Positions 12,365 to 12,383 of a stretch of DNA of 12,383 bases are shown in pieces (position 1 is the stretch's first letter; the number at the start of each line of letters is the position of its first letter). The DNA is taken from NCBI GenBank assembly GCA_003669255.1, contig QWPO01000065.1, positions 1 through 12,383 on the forward strand, given 5' to 3'. The translations under genes and the position numbers were made by a program. This DNA is from Planctomycetota bacterium. GTDB lineage: Bacteria; Planctomycetota; Planctomycetia; Pirellulales; UBA1268. Under the pieces are notes generated by a model. The model was not told the DNA's origin. It ran no database searches and saw only the letters and a list, made by a program, of their open reading frames with translations.

Positions 12365-12383
12365 CAAACAATCCTGGCCGGGC

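Larger units (their letters stand above)
12148..12383. other. Non-coding mosaic of palindromes and direct repeats
   Basis: I see no gene in the final 236 bases. They consist of a strong stem-loop after the lipoprotein stop, two perfect copies of a 34-bp unit, two different palindromic cores after those units, and an 11-bp shared downstream flank (CCTGGCCGGGC at 12216-12226 and 12373-12383). The second copy is cut by the window end. The composition fits an intergenic dispersed repeat family. Confidence 0.75.

Overview
The window is a high-GC bacterial chromosome segment that looks like Planctomycetota, probably a Pirellulales-type lineage. The evidence is the planctomycete-style DnaA C-terminus (an FGRRSHSTV-type helix-turn-helix), a very large AsmA-like protein, an uncharacterised small lipoprotein of a type I associate with this phylum, and intergenic repeats built around a GCACAGGTT-tcc-AACCTGTGC palindrome. 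The taxonomic call is inference from protein and repeat style, not from a search. I see no rRNA, tRNA, CRISPR array, transposase, integrase or defence system.

Layout. Positions 1-122 are non-coding, with a 19-bp imperfect direct repeat. dnaA lies on the minus strand (1664 to 123). It has a near-consensus sigma-70 promoter, an inverted repeat overlapping the -35 box, and a leader hairpin just upstream of its Shine-Dalgarno. A secreted protein with two PDZ domains and no protease domain is divergent from it (1999-3315, plus). It converges with a minus-strand cluster that reads, in transcription order, AsmA-like protein (8314 to 5138), dapF (5042 to 4173) and a DUF374-type lysophospholipid acyltransferase-like protein (4143 to 3322). 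A major facilitator transporter (8542-10137, plus) is divergent from that cluster and converges with tilS (11393 to 10308, minus). A small predicted lipoprotein (11500-12147, plus) is divergent from tilS. The last 236 bases are a non-coding mosaic of palindromes and a perfect 34-bp direct repeat.

How the genes fit together. The window is mostly housekeeping: replication initiation (DnaA), meso-diaminopimelate for lysine and peptidoglycan (DapF), AUA decoding by tRNA-Ile lysidine formation (TilS), and envelope functions (AsmA-like protein, acyltransferase, PDZ protein, lipoprotein). The minus-strand cluster is a plausible envelope operon. Its AsmA-like protein contains about five regular repeats of 115-135 residues, the architecture expected of a bridge-type lipid-transfer or envelope-scaffold protein, and it sits in the same cluster as a lipid acyltransferase.

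I did not find a convincing undescribed multi-gene system. The points most worth a second look are the mosaic repeat with interchangeable palindromic cores at the right end, the dnaA control region, the variant DnaA DNA-binding motif, and the internal repeats of the AsmA-like protein.
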